A stretch of 64,000 bases of DNA from Caballeronia arvi. GTDB taxonomy: Bacteria > Pseudomonadota > Gammaproteobacteria > Burkholderiales > Burkholderiaceae. Shown here one piece after another: positions 24,130 through 33,904 of this stretch (its first letter is position 1; the number at the start of each line of letters is the position of its first letter). The translations under genes and the position numbers were made by a program. The stretch is from contig NZ_FCOM02000025.1 in NCBI RefSeq assembly GCF_001544695.2, forward strand, positions 1-64,000, read 5' to 3'. Under the pieces are notes generated by a model that saw only the letters and a program-made list of their open reading frames with translations, did not search any database and was not told the origin of the DNA.

Positions 24130-27100
24130 TCATTCAGCCGCGTTCGCCGGACGCGCGCCCTGGCGACGCGCGCGCCGTGCTTCCGCGCGAATGCGGAAGC
24201 GGTCCATGTAGAGATAGACGACCGGCGTCGTGAAGAGCGTCAGCATCTGGCTCACGATCAGCCCGCCGACGATCGCGATGCCGAGCGGCGCGCGCATCTC
24301 CGAGCCTTCGCCGGTGCCGAACGCGAGGGGCAGCGCGCCGAGCAACGCGGCTGCGGTCGTCATCATGATCGGGCGGAAGCGCAACAGACACGCCTCGCGA
24401 ATCGCGTCCTGCGGCGTCGATGCACCGTGGCGCGTCGCCTCGATCGCGAAATCGACCATCATGATCGCGTTCTTCTTCACGATGCCGATGAGGAGAATCA
24501 CCGCGATCAGCGCGATGATGCTGAACTCCGTCCTGAACAGAAGCAAAGCGAGCAGCGCGCCGATACCCGCGGACGGCAGCGTCGACAGAATCGTGATCGG
24601 ATGGATGTAGCTCTCGTACAGGATGCCGAGCACGATATAAACGGCTGCGAGCGCCGCGAGAATCAGGAGCGGCTGGTCGTTGAGCGATTGCTGGAACGCC
24701 TGCGCCGTGCCCTGGAAACTGCCGTGGATGGTCTGCGGCACGCCGATCTCGGCCATCGTTTCATAGATCGCGGCAGTCGCGTCCGACAGCGATTTGCCCG
24801 GCGGCAGATTGAACGAGATGGTCGACGCGACGAACTGGCTCTGGTGGTTGACGGACAACGGCGTGTTGCCGGGGCCGAACTTCGCGATGGCCGAGAGCGG
24901 GACCATCGTTTCCTTCGAAGTCGATACCGCCGCGCCCGACGACGAACCGTTCTTGCCCGTGGCCGCGATCGCGTTGGTCGCCGAGTTCTTCACGGCGGCG
25001 AGCGCGAGGGCGGCGGTCGTGTCGGTCGTGCTTGTCGATGCGCCGCCTGCGCCCGTCGAGCCCGTTGCGGACGTCGAAGCCGATGTCGTCGTCGATTGCG
25101 TCGACGCGGAGCCGCTCGCCGTGCCGCCCGACGTGCTGATCCAGATCTGCTTGAGCATCTCCGGGTCCTGCCAATACTTCGGCGCAAGCTCCATCACCAC
25201 GTGATATTGCGACAGCGGGTTGTAGATCGTCGATACCTGGCGCTGGCCGAACGCGTCGTACAGCGTGTTGTCGATCTGCGCGGGCTTGATGCCCAGGCGC
25301 GCGGCGGTCGCGCGGTCGAACGTAACCATCGCCTCCAGTCCGCCTTGCTGCTGGTCCGAGTTGACGTCGGTGAGCTCGGGGCGCTTTTGCAGCGCATCGG
25401 TGAGAAGCGGCCCCCACTTGTAGAGATCGGACGTGGTGTCGGACAGGAGCGTGAACTGATACTGCGCGTTCGATTGCCGGCCGCCCACGCGGATATCCTG
25501 CACCGCCTGCAGGAACGTGCGCGCGCCGGCGACATCGGCGAGCGGCTTGCGTAAGCGGTTGATCACCTGATCGGCGGACACCTTGCGCTCGCTCTTGGGC
25601 TTCAGCGAGATGAACATGAAGCCCGAGTTGGTCGAGCGCCCGCCCGTGAAGCCCGCGACGCTGTCGACCGCCGGGTCCGCTTCGACGATTTTCATCATCT
25701 CGGCGAACTTGATTTTCATCGCCTGAAAGGACGTGCTCTGGTCCGCCTGAATGCCGCCGACGATACGCCCCGTGTCCTGCTGCGGGAAAAACCCCTTCGG
25801 CACGATGATGTACAGAAAAATATTCAGCCCGATGGTCGTGAGCAGAATCAAAAGGATGGTGCGCGGATGCGCGAGCGCCCAGCCGAGCGTGCGCTCATAG
25901 CCGTTCTGCATGCGCGTGAACTGGCGTTCGAGCCAGCGCGCGATGCGGCCTTCTTCCTTGCGCTCGCGCGGCTCCTGCAAGAGGCGCGAGCACATCATCG
26001 GCGTGACGGTCAGCGAGACGACGAGCGACACGCCGATCGCGAGCGACAGCGTCAGCGCGAACTCGCGGAACAGCCGCCCGACGATGCCGCCCATCAGCAA
26101 AATAGGCAGGAACACGGCGACGAGCGATACGCTGATCGACAGCACCGTGAAGCCGACTTCACGCGCGCCGAGTATCGCCGCCTGCATGCGCGGCACGCCT
26201 TTCTCGACATGCCGCGTGATGTTCTCCAGCACGACGATCGCGTCGTCGACGACGAAGCCCGTCGCGATGGTGAGCGCCATCAGCGAGAGATTGTCGAGCG
26301 AGAAGCCGAGCAGATACATGGCCGCGAACGTGCCGATGATCGATATCGGCACGGCGACGCTCGGTATCAACGTCGCGCGCCAGTTGCGCAGGAACAGGAA
26401 CACGACCATCACGACGAGCGCCACCGCGATCAAAAGCGTCAGCTCGGTGTCGTGCAGCGACGAGCGGATCGTGACGGAGCGGTCGGCGGTCGGCGTGATC
26501 TGCACATCGGCGGGCAGCGCGGCCTGCAACTGCGGCAGCATGGATCTGACGCGGTCGATCGTCTCGATGATGTTCGCGCCCGGCTGACGATACAGAATCA
26601 CGAGCACCGCGCGCTTGTTGTTGATGAGGCCGAGGTTGCGCAGATCTTCGACCGAATCGACCACTTCGCCGACGTCCGACAGTTTCACCGCCGAGCCGTT
26701 GCGGTACGCGACCACGAGATCCTTGTATTGCGCGGCCTTGCTCGCCTGATCGTTCGTGTAGAGCTGGACGCGGGTGCCCTTGAACTCGATCGCGCCCTTC
26801 GGGCTGTTCGCATTCGCCGAGGCGAGCGCGGCGCGCACGTCTTCCAGGCCGATGCCGTAGTGAAACAGCGCGCCCGGTTCGAGTTCTACGCGCACCGCCG
26901 GATTCGCGGAACCGCTCACGTCGACTTCGCCGACGCCCGGCACTGTCGAGAGCGTCTGCTGCAGCACCGTCGCGGCGGAGTCGTAGAGCGAGCCGGCCGT
27001 GCGCGTGGGCGAGGAGAGCGCGAGCACGAGAATCGGTGCGTCGGCCGGATTGACCTTGTGGTACGTCGGATTCTGGCGCAGCGAAGTGGGCAGGTCGGCG

Positions 27101-27447
27101 CGCGCGGCGTTGATCGCGGCCTGCACGTCGCGCGCGGCGCCGTCGATGTCGCGGTTCAGGCCGAACTGCAGCGTGATGCGCGTCGAGCCGACGGAGCTCA
27201 TCGATGTCATTTCGCTTACGTCGGCGATGGTGCCGAGATGCCGCTCCAGCGGACTCGCGACGCTCGTCGCGACGGTTTCCGGGCTCGCGCCGGGGAGGCT
27301 CGCCTGCACCGAAATGGTCGGGAAATCGACCTGCGGCAGCGGCGCGACCGGCAGCTTCACGAACGCGAACATGCCCGCGAGCGCGATGCCGATCGCGAGC
27401 AAGGTCGTCGCGACGGGCCGGTCGATGAAGGTGCGCGACAGGTTCAT
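24130..27447 (-). CDS. mdtC: RND efflux inner-membrane pump, MdtC-like, with insertion
   Basis: A 1105-aa proton-driven multidrug pump of the AcrB/MdtC family. The usual twelve-helix RND layout is visible: first helix at 12-30, large periplasmic loop, IATGFVVDDAIVVLENITRHVE in the fourth helix region with its essential acidic pair, then a second loop and GIVKKNAIMMVDFAIE. About 71 residues of Ser/Thr/Ala/Gly-rich sequence (about 778-848) are inserted into the second periplasmic loop just before MVPLSAIAKF, which explains the extra length over the family norm. ATG 27447 lies three bases past the mdtB stop. The likely partner is MdtB in a mixed trimer. Confidence 0.92.
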   Translation of the reverse strand: MNLSRTFIDRPVATTLLAIGIALAGMFAFVKLPVAPLPQVDFPTISVQASLPGASPETVATSVASPLERHLGTIADVSEMTSMSSVGSTRITLQFGLNRDIDGAARDVQAAINAARADLPTSLRQNPTYHKVNPADAPILVLALSSPTRTAGSLYDSAATVLQQTLSTVPGVGEVDVSGSANPAVRVELEPGALFHYGIGLEDVRAALASANANSPKGAIEFKGTRVQLYTNDQASKAAQYKDLVVAYRNGSAVKLSDVGEVVDSVEDLRNLGLINNKRAVLVILYRQPGANIIETIDRVRSMLPQLQAALPADVQITPTADRSVTIRSSLHDTELTLLIAVALVVMVVFLFLRNWRATLIPSVAVPISIIGTFAAMYLLGFSLDNLSLMALTIATGFVVDDAIVVLENITRHVEKGVPRMQAAILGAREVGFTVLSISVSLVAVFLPILLMGGIVGRLFREFALTLSLAIGVSLVVSLTVTPMMCSRLLQEPRERKEEGRIARWLERQFTRMQNGYERTLGWALAHPRTILLILLTTIGLNIFLYIIVPKGFFPQQDTGRIVGGIQADQSTSFQAMKIKFAEMMKIVEADPAVDSVAGFTGGRSTNSGFMFISLKPKSERKVSADQVINRLRKPLADVAGARTFLQAVQDIRVGGRQSNAQYQFTLLSDTTSDLYKWGPLLTDALQKRPELTDVNSDQQQGGLEAMVTFDRATAARLGIKPAQIDNTLYDAFGQRQVSTIYNPLSQYHVVMELAPKYWQDPEMLKQIWISTSGGTASGSASTQSTTTSASTSATGSTGAGGASTSTTDTTAALALAAVKNSATNAIAATGKNGSSSGAAVSTSKETMVPLSAIAKFGPGNTPLSVNHQSQFVASTISFNLPPGKSLSDATAAIYETMAEIGVPQTIHGSFQGTAQAFQQSLNDQPLLILAALAAVYIVLGILYESYIHPITILSTLPSAGIGALLALLLFRTEFSIIALIAVILLIGIVKKNAIMMVDFAIEATRHGASTPQDAIREACLLRFRPIMMTTAAALLGALPLAFGTGEGSEMRAPLGIAIVGGLIVSQMLTLFTTPVVYLYMDRFRIRAEARRARRQGARPANAAE

Positions 27448-27450
27448 CGC

Positions 27451-30400
27451 TTACCGTCCTTCACCGGCGGCGGCCGCATCGGGCGAACGGCCGAAACGCG
27501 CGCGCAGCTTGCGGGCGAGCGAGTCGAAGCCGAGATAGATCACGGGCGTGGTGAAGAGCGTGAGCAATTGCGACACGATCAGCCCGCCGACGATCGCGAT
27601 GCCGAGCGGATGCCGAAGCTCCGAGCCCGCGCCCCAGCCGAGCATCAGCGGCAAGGCGCCTAAGAGAGCCGCCATCGTCGTCATGAGAATCGGGCGAAAG
27701 CGCAGCAGGCACGCCTGAAAGATCGCCTCGCGCGGCGGCTTGCCTTCGTCGCGTTCGGCTTCGAGCGCGAAGTCGATCATCATGATCGCGTTCTTCTTCA
27801 CGATGCCGATCAGGAGCACGATGCCGATGATCCCGATGATGTCGAGATCGTGCCCGGTGATCATCAGCGAGAGCAGTGCGCCGACGCCCGCGGACGGCAG
27901 CGTCGAGAGAATCGTGATCGGATGGATGAAGCTCTCGTACAGCACGCCGAGCACGATATACATCGTGACGATGGCCGCGAGAATCAGGAACAGTTCGTTC
28001 GAGAGCGACGCCTGGAACGCGAGCGCCGCGCCCTGGAAGCGGATCTGGAACGACGCGGGCAAGCCGATGTCCTGCTTCGCCTGCTCGATGGCCTTCACCG
28101 CCTCGCCGAGCGATGCGCCCTTCGCGAGATTGAAGGAGACGGTCGTCGCCGGGAACTGGCCGAGATGCGTGACGAGCAGCGGCGCCGCGCGCTCGTGAAA
28201 TTTCGCGATCGACGAGAGCGGCACTTGTCCGTTCGTAGCCGTCGAAGAGGGCAGATAGATGCCGTCGAGCGTCTCGCTGTAGTGCGCATCCGATGGTTCG
28301 GCTTCGAGAATCACGCGGTACTGGTTCGACTGCGTGAAGATCGTCGAGATGATGCGCTGGCCGAACGCGTCGTAGAGCGCGTTGTCGACGGTCGCCGGCG
28401 TGATGCCGAAGCGCGCGGCCGTCGCGCGATCGATCTCGATGTACACCGACTGGCCGTTCTGCTGCAGATCCGTCGCGACGTCCGTCAGAACCGACGTGTT
28501 TTGCAGGCGCGCGACGAGCTTCGGCACCCATTCCGCGAACTCGGACGGATTCGGGTCCGTCAGCATGAACTGATACTGCGTCGGGCTCACGGTCGAATCG
28601 ATCGTCAGATCCTGCACCGGCTGCATGTAGAGCTTGATGCCGGGAATGTCCGCCACTTCGCTCTGGATCGTGCGGATGATTTCGCTCGACGTGTTGTCGC
28701 GGTCGTCGCGCGGCTTCAGGTTGATGAGCATGCGCCCGTTGTTGAGCGTGATGTTCGTGCCGTCGACGCCGACGAACGAGGTCAGGCTTTCCACATCCGG
28801 GTTCTGCAGAATTTTCTTCGCCAGCGCCTGCTGCTGCTCGGCGACCGCCTGATACGACGCGGCCTGCGGCGCCTGCGTGATCGCCTGGATCACGCCCGTG
28901 TCCTGCGTCGGGAAGAATCCCTTCGGAATGTAGACGTACAGCACGGCCGTGAAAACGAGCGTGAGCACGAAGACGAACAGCGTCGCGTGCTGACGCGCCA
29001 GCACCCAGTTCAGCGCGACCGCATAGCGCCCGATCACGTAATCGATGAACTGGTGCGCGCGTGCTTCGAACCGCTTGCTTTCCTTCGGCGGCGTGTGGCG
29101 CAAGAGCTTCGCGCACATCATCGGCACGAGCGTCAACGAAACGATCGCCGAAATGACGATGGTCACCGCGAGCGTGATCGCGAACTCATGGAAGAGGCGG
29201 CCGACGACATCGCCCATGAAGAGCAGCGGAATCAGCACGGCGATCAGCGACACCGTCAGCGAAATGATGGTGAAACCGATCTGCTTCGAGCCCTTGAGCG
29301 CCGCTTCGAGCGGCGGATCGCCTTCCTCGACGTAGCGCGCGATGTTTTCGATCATCACGATCGCATCGTCCACGACGAAACCGGTCGCGATGGTCAGCGC
29401 CATCAGCGAGAGGTTGTCGAGCGAGAAGCCGCACAGATACATGATCGCGAGCGTGCCGACCAGTGACAGCGGCACGGACAGGCTCGGGATGATCGTTGCG
29501 TAGACGTTCGCGAGAAAGAGGTAAATGACCAGCACGACGAGCACGACGGACAGCGCGAGCTCGAACTGCACGTCGCGCACGGACGCGCGGATGGTCGTGG
29601 TGCGGTCGGTGACGACGCGCACGTCGAGCGCCGCGGGCAGCGCCTGTTGCAGCTGCGGCAGAATTTTCTTGATGCCGTCGACGACGGCGATCACGTTCGC
29701 GCCCGGCTGGCGCTGCACATTCAGGATGATCGCGGGTGTCGAATCGACCCACGCGCCGAGCTTCGTGTTCTCCGGACCCTGCACGATGGTCGCGACGTCG
29801 GTCAGCATCACCGGCCGGCCGCTGCGATAGGCGACGACCGCGCTCTTGTAGGCGTCGGCGTCGGTGAGCTGGTCGTTCGCGTTGATCGTGTAGGCGCGCG
29901 TCGGGCCGTCGAAGTTGCCCTTCGGCGTATTGACGTTGAGGTTCGAAATCGTCGTGCGCAGATCGTCGATGTTCAGTCCATACGACGCGAGCGCGCGCGT
30001 GTTCGCGCGGATGCGCACGGCAGGGCGGTTGCCGCCGCTCACCGATACGAGGCCCACGCCCGCCACCTGCGAGATCTTCTGCGCGAGACGCGTGTCCGCG
30101 AGATCCTGCACCTGCGTGAGCGGCAAGGTTTTCGAGCTGACCGCGAGCGTCATGATCGGCGCGTCGGCGGGGTTCACCTTCGCGTAGATCGGCGGCGCGG
30201 GCAGGTCGGACGGCAGCAGATTGCCCGCCGCGTTGATCGCCGCCTGCACTTCCTGCTCGGCGATATCGAGCGGCAGGTCGAGGCTGAACTGCAGCGTGAT
30301 GACCGACGCGCCCGCCGAGCTCTGCGACGACATCTGATTCAGGCTCGCCATCTGGCCGAACTGCTTTTCGAGCGGCGCGGTGACGCTCGATGTCATCACG

Positions 30401-30570
30401 TCGGGCGATGCGCCCGGGTAGAACGTCTGAACCTGGATCGTCGGATAGTCGACGGCCGGCAGCGCCGAGAGCGGCAGAAAGCGCAGTGCGACCAAGCCGA
30501 CCAGCATGATCGCCGCCATCAGGAGCGCCGTGCCGACCGGGCGCAGAATAAAAATGCGGGATGGATTCAT
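27451..30570 (-). CDS. mdtB: RND efflux inner-membrane pump, MdtB-like
   Basis: A 1039-aa RND pump with the same architecture as its neighbour but no insertion. The N-terminus MNPSRIFILRPVGTALLMAAIMLVGLVALR is the first helix, IATGFVVDDAIVMIENIARYVE holds the proton-relay acidic pair, and GIVKKNAIMMIDFALE lies in the C-terminal half. It follows mdtA by 15 bases. MdtB and MdtC together form the drug-transporting trimer in E. coli. The C-terminal tail is short and basic. Confidence 0.94.
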   Translation of the reverse strand: MNPSRIFILRPVGTALLMAAIMLVGLVALRFLPLSALPAVDYPTIQVQTFYPGASPDVMTSSVTAPLEKQFGQMASLNQMSSQSSAGASVITLQFSLDLPLDIAEQEVQAAINAAGNLLPSDLPAPPIYAKVNPADAPIMTLAVSSKTLPLTQVQDLADTRLAQKISQVAGVGLVSVSGGNRPAVRIRANTRALASYGLNIDDLRTTISNLNVNTPKGNFDGPTRAYTINANDQLTDADAYKSAVVAYRSGRPVMLTDVATIVQGPENTKLGAWVDSTPAIILNVQRQPGANVIAVVDGIKKILPQLQQALPAALDVRVVTDRTTTIRASVRDVQFELALSVVLVVLVIYLFLANVYATIIPSLSVPLSLVGTLAIMYLCGFSLDNLSLMALTIATGFVVDDAIVMIENIARYVEEGDPPLEAALKGSKQIGFTIISLTVSLIAVLIPLLFMGDVVGRLFHEFAITLAVTIVISAIVSLTLVPMMCAKLLRHTPPKESKRFEARAHQFIDYVIGRYAVALNWVLARQHATLFVFVLTLVFTAVLYVYIPKGFFPTQDTGVIQAITQAPQAASYQAVAEQQQALAKKILQNPDVESLTSFVGVDGTNITLNNGRMLINLKPRDDRDNTSSEIIRTIQSEVADIPGIKLYMQPVQDLTIDSTVSPTQYQFMLTDPNPSEFAEWVPKLVARLQNTSVLTDVATDLQQNGQSVYIEIDRATAARFGITPATVDNALYDAFGQRIISTIFTQSNQYRVILEAEPSDAHYSETLDGIYLPSSTATNGQVPLSSIAKFHERAAPLLVTHLGQFPATTVSFNLAKGASLGEAVKAIEQAKQDIGLPASFQIRFQGAALAFQASLSNELFLILAAIVTMYIVLGVLYESFIHPITILSTLPSAGVGALLSLMITGHDLDIIGIIGIVLLIGIVKKNAIMMIDFALEAERDEGKPPREAIFQACLLRFRPILMTTMAALLGALPLMLGWGAGSELRHPLGIAIVGGLIVSQLLTLFTTPVIYLGFDSLARKLRARFGRSPDAAAAGEGR

Positions 30571-30585
30571 GCTTTTGACTGGCGC

Positions 30586-31956
30586 TTACTGCTGCGATTG
30601 CTGTTGCCGATGCTTGCCATGACGCGTACCGGACGCTGCGGACGCCGGCGCCGCAGCGGATGCGCCCGAAGCACCTGAAGCGCCTGAAGCACCCGAAGCC
30701 GCCTTCGCCTTCTCGGCCGGAATCGTGATCTTCGCGCCTTCCTTGAGGCGGTCGGAACCGTCGATCACCACACGCTCGCCCACCTGAAGACCGGACTTGA
30801 TGCTGGTGCGTTCACCATCGACCGGGCCGATCTTCACGTTGCGCACCGTCACGGTGTTGTCCGGCTTCACGACGTACACGAACGCGCCCGACGAGCCGTT
30901 CAGCACCGCGGATGTCGGCACGATGGTCGCGTCTTTGATGACATCGACGAGCAGCTTCGTGTTCACGAACTGATTCGGAAAAAGCATGCTCTGCTTGTTG
31001 TCGAACGTGGCGCGCAGCTTCACGGTGCCGGTGGCCGTGTCGATCTGGTTGTCGACGGTCTCGAGAAAGCCACCTTCGAGCGGCGTCGTGTTCGCGCGGT
31101 CGTACGCGGTCACCGACATCTTCGTGCCCGCGTGCAGCGGCTTGAGGATGGCGGCGAGGTTGTCTTCGGACGTCGTGAAAATGACGCTGATCGGCTGCAA
31201 CTGCGTGATGACGACGACGCCGTTGGTATCGCCCGTGGTCACGTAATTGCCGGGATCGACCTGACGCAGGCCGACGCGCCCCGACACCGGTGCCGTGATG
31301 CGCGCGTAGGTCAGATCGAGCTTGTAGGTATCGACGTTCGCCTGGTCGGACTTGACCGCTCCTTCGTACTGCTTCACGAGCGAGGCTTGTGTGTCGACCT
31401 GCTGCTTCGCGATGGAATCCTGCGACAGCAGCGTCTGATAGCGCTGCAAGTCGAGGCGCGCGGTCTGCAGCAGCGCCTGATCTTTCGCGAGCGCGCCCTC
31501 TGCATTGCGCAGCGAGATTTCATACGGACGCGGATCGATCTGCGCGAGCAGGTCGCCCTTTTTGACCATCTGGCCTTCCTTGAAAGCGACGTCGACGAGC
31601 GTGCCGTTCAGTTGCGTCTTGACCGTGACGTTGGCCAGCGGCGTGACCGTGCCGAGAGAATTGATGACGACGGGCATTTCACCCTGCGTGACGCCCGCCA
31701 CGTGCACCGGCTGCGGCTGGTTCATCGCGTTGGCACCGCCGCGCCGGCCGCCCTGACGCGCTTCGGGCTGGCCGCTCGTGCCGCCGCCGCTGCCGCGATT
31801 CCACGGATGCCACCACGCGATCGCGCCGGCGACGATCAGGATTGCGACGATGAGCGGCACTATCTTGCGACGCCGTCTGGCAGGCTCGACGGCCGCGGGC
31901 GAGGCGGGCGTAGGAGGTGTCGGGCGCGGCCCGGAGGGATTCTTTTGGTCGTCCAT
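30586..31956 (-). CDS. mdtA: RND efflux periplasmic adaptor, MdtA-like
   Basis: A 456-aa membrane-fusion protein linking the pump to an outer-membrane channel. A basic N-terminus and one membrane segment (about 29-45, IVPLIVAILIVAGAIAWW) anchor it; the lipoyl half-motifs, alpha-hairpin (AEGALAKDQALLQTARLDLQ) and beta-barrel (ITAPVSGRVGLRQVDPGNYV) follow. The C-terminus ends in a Ser/Gly/Ala repeat tail. ATG 31956 is chosen because upstream codons are Arg-rich with no family similarity. No outer-membrane factor gene follows in the operon. Confidence 0.92.
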   Translation of the reverse strand: MDDQKNPSGPRPTPPTPASPAAVEPARRRRKIVPLIVAILIVAGAIAWWHPWNRGSGGGTSGQPEARQGGRRGGANAMNQPQPVHVAGVTQGEMPVVINSLGTVTPLANVTVKTQLNGTLVDVAFKEGQMVKKGDLLAQIDPRPYEISLRNAEGALAKDQALLQTARLDLQRYQTLLSQDSIAKQQVDTQASLVKQYEGAVKSDQANVDTYKLDLTYARITAPVSGRVGLRQVDPGNYVTTGDTNGVVVITQLQPISVIFTTSEDNLAAILKPLHAGTKMSVTAYDRANTTPLEGGFLETVDNQIDTATGTVKLRATFDNKQSMLFPNQFVNTKLLVDVIKDATIVPTSAVLNGSSGAFVYVVKPDNTVTVRNVKIGPVDGERTSIKSGLQVGERVVIDGSDRLKEGAKITIPAEKAKAASGASGASGASGASAAAPASAASGTRHGKHRQQQSQQ

Positions 31957-32258
31957 CGATTCGGTGGCTGGGTCTTTCAAAACTAATGTACGGAGCGCGG
32001 ACGGGCGGCGGTCGCGATTCGGGCGCGCATGGCATGCGCCGCGCGCATGAACCGCAACCGGAGCGGAAGCCTTGGATAGTCGGAGCCGCGAAAGCGGGCG
32101 GAAAGGCGGCCGCGCGGCTCCGGTGCGCGCGAAGCATGATGCTACGTCCCGCACCGGGGGCCGTCCACCGGTCATTCTTTCTGTTGATTACGACTGTTAC
32201 ACGCGCGCCGGTTAAAGGCTTTCGATGCGCTTGCGCTGGTCAGCCGACGCCGATCGAT
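31957..32258. other. Intergenic region upstream of mdtA
   Basis: This 302-base stretch separates the IclR regulator stop from the mdtA start, both on the minus strand. It should hold the mdtABC promoter. I see no clear operator, terminator or RNA gene. Confidence 0.4.
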
Positions 32259-33098
32259 TTAACTCTCGGCGTGCGTCGCGTTCGGCGCATGCGTGCCGCC
32301 GATCTCACGCGTAATGTGCCCGACGCATTCGAGCAGAACGGGCGCGATGTCGTCGATCAGATTTTCGCGCGGGCATTGATGCGCGGCGCCGCCGCAGTTG
32401 ACCGAGTAACGTTCTCCCGACGGGCCGACGAAGCCGGCCGCCACGGCATTGAGCCCGTGATGCCATTCGCCGAGGGAAGTCGCAAAACCCAGACGCAAGG
32501 CGTCGTCGATGCCGCGCTGCAAGCCGCCCGCGATGGCCGGCCAGTCGTCGCCCGATGCGGTCTGAAGACTGCCGATGAGCGCGCGTCGATCCGCGTCCGA
32601 GAGCACCGCGAGATACGCCCGCCCGACCGCGGTGCGGCTCAGGTCCATGCGGCCGCCGACTTCGAGCCGCGAGACCAGCACGGCCGATCGAGGCCGAATG
32701 GCATCGATTACAACCATCTCCAAACGATCGCGCACGGCGAGATGCACGGATAATCCAGTGCGCTCGGCGAGCCGGATGAGGAATGGGCGCGCCCGGGCGC
32801 GAATATCGAAATTGCGCAAGAATCCGTTACTCAGTTCCAGTACGGACGCGGTGAGCACGAAACGCTCGCTGTCCGGCAGACGATGCAGCAGTCCCGCACC
32901 GACGAGCGTCGCGGTGATGCGCGAGATCGTCGGCTTGGGAATGCCGGTCCAGTCGGTCAGCTCACGATTGCTCACGGGCGCATCGGCGGCGGCGATCCGG
33001 CGCAGCACGTCCAGCCCGCGCGCGAGCGCGGTGACTTCCTCGCCGTCCTTCTCGCGGACGCGTTCCCGGGCCGATGACCGTTCGATTTGCATAGGCAT
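32259..33098 (-). CDS. IclR-family transcriptional regulator
   Basis: A 279-aa regulator. Residues about 20-85 are the winged HTH (TALARGLDVLRRIAAADAPVSNRELTDWTGIPKPTISRITATL), and about 100-265 the effector-binding domain with LAVRDRLEMVVIDAI, SRTAVGRAYLAVL and GFVGPSGERYSVNCGG. ATG 33098 is preferred; a second ATG six bases on is possible, and longer in-frame extensions upstream are poor. It lies upstream of and on the same strand as mdtABC, but 302 bases away, so control of the pump is only a possibility. The effector is unknown. Confidence 0.9.
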   Translation of the reverse strand: MPMQIERSSARERVREKDGEEVTALARGLDVLRRIAAADAPVSNRELTDWTGIPKPTISRITATLVGAGLLHRLPDSERFVLTASVLELSNGFLRNFDIRARARPFLIRLAERTGLSVHLAVRDRLEMVVIDAIRPRSAVLVSRLEVGGRMDLSRTAVGRAYLAVLSDADRRALIGSLQTASGDDWPAIAGGLQRGIDDALRLGFATSLGEWHHGLNAVAAGFVGPSGERYSVNCGGAAHQCPRENLIDDIAPVLLECVGHITREIGGTHAPNATHAES

Positions 33099-33308
33099 TT
33101 GTTTTGTGAAACGTCGTTTTGTTTGGTGGCTGGCCGCAATTCTACAAGCTCGAATCGAGAAACTTGCAAACGATGCAAGACTTCGCAATAAGCTGCATGA
33201 GTGATGAAAGTTCTTTTGGCAATGACGCAAGTTGAACGAAACTTGGGCACTTGCCCGGACCGCGAAATTTTGCTTGACTTGAGCAGTGATCCCGGAAAAA
33301 ATGGAACC

Positions 33309-33445
33309 GAATTTCGAAACCCGAAGCGATGTGCGTCTGTGTGCGCTTTCCGCTGAGGCTCGACTCACCGGCTCTCAGGTTCTAGCACGGCCCTCGGAAT
33401 GGCTAGAACTTTTAAGGCGCTACGGAAACGTAGCGCCTTTTTTTT
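33309..33445 (+). ncRNA. Candidate orphan small RNA
   Basis: On the plus strand TTGACT (33274-33279) and AAAAAT (33297-33302) are 17 bases apart and could be a promoter. About 70 bases further, AGGTTCTAGC (33377-33386) pairs with GCTAGAACTT (33402-33411), allowing one G-U pair, around a 15-base loop. This is followed at once by a strong terminator. No ORF with a ribosome site ends before the terminator. The layout fits a small RNA of about 137 nt. The -10 box is weak, and expression is unproven. Confidence 0.4.
33416..33445 (+). terminator. Strong intrinsic terminator without a plus-strand gene
   Basis: GGCGCTACG (33416-33424), loop GAAA, CGTAGCGCC (33429-33437) and eight T residues. The nearest plus-strand gene lies far upstream, so the terminator probably ends an RNA that starts in this gap. 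Confidence 0.85.
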
Positions 33446-33583
33446 CGTCCAGGCGTTCGCGAAAAGCATCGGCGCGAATATACCTTCAATGCGGGCGAAC
33501 CGCATTGGGCCGGGACGATCGGGGGAAGGAAGGAAAGAGAAGGCCGCGAACAGATGCGGCGCGTTGCGCGCCGCGTCGAAACC

Positions 33584-33904
33584 TCAATACATGTTGCTGA
33601 ACACGCGCGGCGCCCTGAGCAGGCGCTTGCCGCGCACGATCCAATAGATGCTTGCGAACACGAGCAGCAGTGCCGCTGCGAAGACGATCAGCGGGGAGAT
33701 CTGTTGCGGCGCCGGCGGGCTCGTTGCGACGAGCAATGCCGCGAAGAATGCCGCCCCCGCCTGGGAGAAAGAGCGGTTAGCGAGACTGCGGCGCATGCGG
33801 GGCGTGGTGAAGCGGGAGACGGGGGCGCGGGTAAACGGCTCGAACAATATGAACCCCGCGACGAGGGCGACAGCGACATTCATGAAAAGCATGGTGCGGG
33901 ACAT
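33584..33904 (-). CDS. Small membrane protein, unknown
   Basis: A 106-aa protein with two hydrophobic segments: MLFMNVAVALVAGFILF near the start and ISPLIVFAAALLLVFASIYWIV near the C-terminus, joined by a basic loop. This predicts a two-helix inner-membrane protein. ATG 33904 is chosen; an ATG at 33949 would add 15 residues. No family is recognised. No operon partner is close on the same strand. Confidence 0.5.
   Translation of the reverse strand: MSRTMLFMNVAVALVAGFILFEPFTRAPVSRFTTPRMRRSLANRSFSQAGAAFFAALLVATSPPAPQQISPLIVFAAALLLVFASIYWIVRGKRLLRAPRVFSNMY

Larger units (their letters stand above)
33099..33583. other. Intergenic region with a candidate small RNA
   Basis: This 485-base region separates the IclR gene from the 33584 gene. 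No protein-coding gene is supported. It contains a plus-strand promoter-like pair, a 10-bp hairpin and a textbook terminator (33274-33445), described separately. Confidence 0.5.

Noticed and set aside
25867..27663. Long plus-strand frame opposite mdtC
   Set aside because: Arg/His/Asp-rich shadow of the RND gene.
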